A stretch of 15,217 nt of DNA from an uncultured Lachnospiraceae bacterium (GTDB lineage: Bacteria; Bacillota; Clostridia; Lachnospirales; Lachnospiraceae). How positions within the stretch are numbered: the first letter of the stretch is position 1; each line of letters starts with the position of its first letter. The notes beneath the pieces are model-generated. The model had not been told where the DNA came from. It was given only the letters and a program-made list of their open reading frames with translations, and made no database searches. The DNA lies in assembly GCA_946549155.1 (NCBI GenBank), contig CAMNQN010000057.1:1-15217 (forward strand). Direction: 5' to 3'. Shown piece by piece: positions 13,331 through 15,217 of this stretch. The translations under genes were made by a program, and so were the position numbers.

Positions 13331-15074
13331 CGATGAGAAGAAGGTAGAGACGGTTTTGCAGAGAGAATTTCCTTTGCCGGAGACGGTGGAGGCGGCGAAG
13401 CAGAGCGCGTTTCAGAAAATCAGGGCCGGGGAAGCGGAGCAGGCCCGGAGAAACGGCGGATGGAGCACGGCGGAAAATGCCGGGTGGGAGGAACAGAGCA
13501 GAAAGCGGAGCGTGTATTACCGCAGTCTGGCAGGAGCAGCGGCAGCGGCAGCGGTATTTTCTACGGTATGTATTACCAATCCGGCCCTGGCGGCCAGAAT
13601 CCCGCTGGTGGGCCATGTATTTGAGGAGCTGGGACAGTCGCTGGGCTTTTCCGGAGATTTTGAGAAGTACGCGACTCCTCTGAATACGGAGGAAGCCCAA
13701 AAACCGGAGGCTGGAGCCGCGGCAGGAGACCTGGGAGCAGCGTCCCAGGGTAACGCGGAGGGTGAAGCAGCCGGGGATGGCGCGGGCAGTGCGGCAAAAA
13801 CCGCGGATGCTACCGGTGCTGCGGCAGAGAAGGCAGATGGCGCGGGAGCTGCCGCAGACGGCGGAGCCATCCAGGTGGTATCCGGTGCTGCGGACGGGAC
13901 GGATTCGGCTTACAGCATGACGAAAAATGGCATGACGGTGACTTTGTCAGAGCTCTACTGCAATGATATGGCCCTGTATATCAGTATGGTGATCGAGACG
14001 GAGGAGACCTTCCCAGATACCGCGGTGTTTAGGGATACGGACACGGTGCTGCTGGATATTATGGACAGCACGCTGAAATTTGATTACAACGATCAGGAGA
14101 TGATTTCAGGAGCTTACCTGGAAGGTAAGATGGTGGATGCCCACACCTATGCGGGCGTTCTGCGGTATGATCTTGCCATGTCAGCGGACACCACGGATTA
14201 TGACGCGTTCTATGAGGCGAATAAGGCATTTTTCCTGGAGCAGGGCTTCACAGAGGAGGAAATTGAGAACAATTCGGACGAGGTATTGAAAGCGGTATGT
14301 GAGAGAAACGGTATTGCCTGGGAGGAGTTCAGCGATGAAACGTTGCGGGAGATTGGCGGGCCGGATTTTGAGGATTATCGAAGCAGCGCGGAAATTCCGG
14401 AGGAGTTTACGGTAGAACTGAATATCCCCGAGATTATCGGCACCAAACCGGACGGGCAGAACCCGGATATGCCGGAGGACATTCGGGCGGAGTATGAGGC
14501 AGCCATGGCAGAGAACGGCCTGGGACTTACCGATGAGGATTACGCAGGCTTTACGGAGGAGCAGAAGGATATAGAACTCCGATTGTTCAATGATATGTGG
14601 AACGCCTACTATGAGCGGTATCCGGAAACGATGGAAAACAAGAGCCCCTATGAGAACTGGTGGGTGGAGGGCCCCTGGACCTTTACGCTGAATGTGACGC
14701 GCAGCGGCGAAGGAACTGTTGTGAAGGAAATCCACGATGTGGATGAAAATAATGTGGGGCTGGAAACCGTTACCAAGACACCCTTTGAGCTGGTAGTGGA
14801 GGACTCCGGAAATTATGACTGCTTTACGGTGGTGCTGGATGCGGACGGTGAGATCCTGGACAACGGAGTGGTGGGAGGCAGCGCTAACACGCTGGCCATC
14901 GGGGACCGTGATGTATCGAAGGTGGATATCTTTATCTGCGATTACACGGAATACATGGATGAGCTGAAGGGCTACTACTGGTCCGAGGACTACCAGGAGA
15001 ATAAGAAAACAAAGACCTTTAAGGAGCTTCTGGAGGAGCGGGCGCTGTATCATAAGGAGCTGACATTCGAATGA
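13287..15074 (+). CDS. DUF4179-domain membrane protein, probable anti-sigma factor
   Basis: This is a single-pass membrane protein expected to hold the adjacent sigma factor inactive until an outside signal is sensed. Of the 595 residues, about 1-75 are cytosolic and charged. One membrane helix follows at about 78-100 (YYRSLAGAAAAAAVFSTVCI), leading into NPALAARIPLVGHVFEEL, the DUF4179 signature. Residues ~137-205 form an Ala/Gly-rich, low-complexity linker. The rest is a large acidic extracellular portion. The ATG at 13287 is chosen because GGGGAGGAA lies six bases before it; a GTG 78 bases earlier, giving 26 more residues, lacks such a site. The start overlaps the sigma gene by 44 bases, typical of a co-regulated sigma/anti-sigma pair. 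What it senses is unknown. No T-run terminator follows; the window-end repeat starts within ten bases. Confidence 0.9.
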   Translation: MRREDKFLSSEWDDNDEKKVETVLQREFPLPETVEAAKQSAFQKIRAGEAEQARRNGGWSTAENAGWEEQSRKRSVYYRSLAGAAAAAAVFSTVCITNPALAARIPLVGHVFEELGQSLGFSGDFEKYATPLNTEEAQKPEAGAAAGDLGAASQGNAEGEAAGDGAGSAAKTADATGAAAEKADGAGAAADGGAIQVVSGAADGTDSAYSMTKNGMTVTLSELYCNDMALYISMVIETEETFPDTAVFRDTDTVLLDIMDSTLKFDYNDQEMISGAYLEGKMVDAHTYAGVLRYDLAMSADTTDYDAFYEANKAFFLEQGFTEEEIENNSDEVLKAVCERNGIAWEEFSDETLREIGGPDFEDYRSSAEIPEEFTVELNIPEIIGTKPDGQNPDMPEDIRAEYEAAMAENGLGLTDEDYAGFTEEQKDIELRLFNDMWNAYYERYPETMENKSPYENWWVEGPWTFTLNVTRSGEGTVVKEIHDVDENNVGLETVTKTPFELVVEDSGNYDCFTVVLDADGEILDNGVVGGSANTLAIGDRDVSKVDIFICDYTEYMDELKGYYWSEDYQENKKTKTFKELLEERALYHKELTFE

Positions 15075-15082
15075 ACAGATGA

Positions 15083-15217
15083 TAATCTTCCGGCTGTGTA
15101 GGGGGAGGTTCTTCGGGTTTTGGTGATTATCAGGACGCAGGAAGAGGCGGGGCACAGGGCCCCAAGCATCTGGAAAATAACTCCGGATACCAAGAAAATC
15201 TAAGATGCAGCCGGACG
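15083..15217 (-). repeat. Right arm of the window-spanning inverted repeat
   Basis: This is the reverse-complement partner of the segment near the window start (see 8-150); 15163-15214 is identical to it over 52 bases. In this copy CCGGCTG (15090-15096) can pair with CAGCCGG (15208-15214), closing a fold of about 125 bases. Within it GGGGC / GCCCC (near 15149-15163) and GCATCT / AGATGC (15166-15171 and 15203-15208) give further stems. It begins nine bases after the DUF4179 stop codon and runs to the last base, so its true end is not visible. The transcribed strand, if any, cannot be determined. Confidence 0.85.

Noticed and set aside
14181..15155. 324-codon minus-strand ORF opposite the DUF4179 gene
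   Set aside because: Same reasoning: its composition mirrors the sense gene, it has no domain, and it begins inside the terminal repeat.
8..15217. The whole window as one transposon bounded by terminal inverted repeats
   Set aside because: There is no transposase, integrase or mobilisation gene inside, and the content is ordinary chromosomal metabolism; two dispersed repeat copies explain it more simply.

Overview
The window looks like a stretch of chromosome from a gut-type Firmicute of the Lachnospiraceae (Clostridium cluster XIVa). This is inferred from strong AGGAGG-type ribosome binding sites, moderate GC genes separated by very AT-rich control regions, an ECF sigma factor paired with a DUF4179 protein, a CUT1 sugar transporter without its own ATPase, and ThuA / Gfo-Idh-MocA gene pairs. 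There is no rRNA, tRNA, CRISPR array, phage gene or transposase.

Layout. (1) Positions 8-150 hold one arm of a long inverted repeat; the other arm is at 15083-15217, the very end of the window. A MATE efflux pump (239-1648) follows the left arm. (2) Positions 1710-4521 on the minus strand carry a DeoR-type regulator, a Gfo/Idh/MocA oxidoreductase and a ThuA-domain protein. (3) A 316-base AT-rich control region (4522-4837) separates these from a divergent plus-strand operon (4838-11108): iron-type alcohol dehydrogenase, DapA-family aldolase, extracellular sugar-binding protein, two CUT1 permeases and a D-2-hydroxyacid dehydrogenase. (4) A 130-base structured, MITE-like element (11105-11234) abuts the end of that operon. 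(5) A SIS-domain 6-phospho-3-hexuloisomerase-like gene and a small alpha/beta hydrolase follow, closed by a textbook terminator (12567-12610). (6) An ECF sigma factor overlaps its DUF4179 anti-sigma-like partner (12716-15074).

How it fits together. Regions 2-3 read as one substrate-inducible catabolic locus. The substrate is imported by the ABC transporter, which must borrow an ATPase encoded elsewhere. It is presumably oxidised by the Gfo/Idh/MocA-ThuA pair and/or the hydroxyacid dehydrogenase, cleaved by the aldolase, and the aldehyde reduced by the alcohol dehydrogenase. No sugar kinase is present, so the route appears non-phosphorylative up to the aldolase step. The combination does not match a pathway I can name, so the substrate is left open. 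The control region contains two promoters, two palindromes that could be operators, and TTG start codons on both divergent first genes.

The most unusual items are the long inverted repeat at the two window ends (possibly a structured RNA or dispersed repeat at which an assembly broke), the structured element whose terminal repeat supplies a stop codon, and the unassigned catabolic locus.
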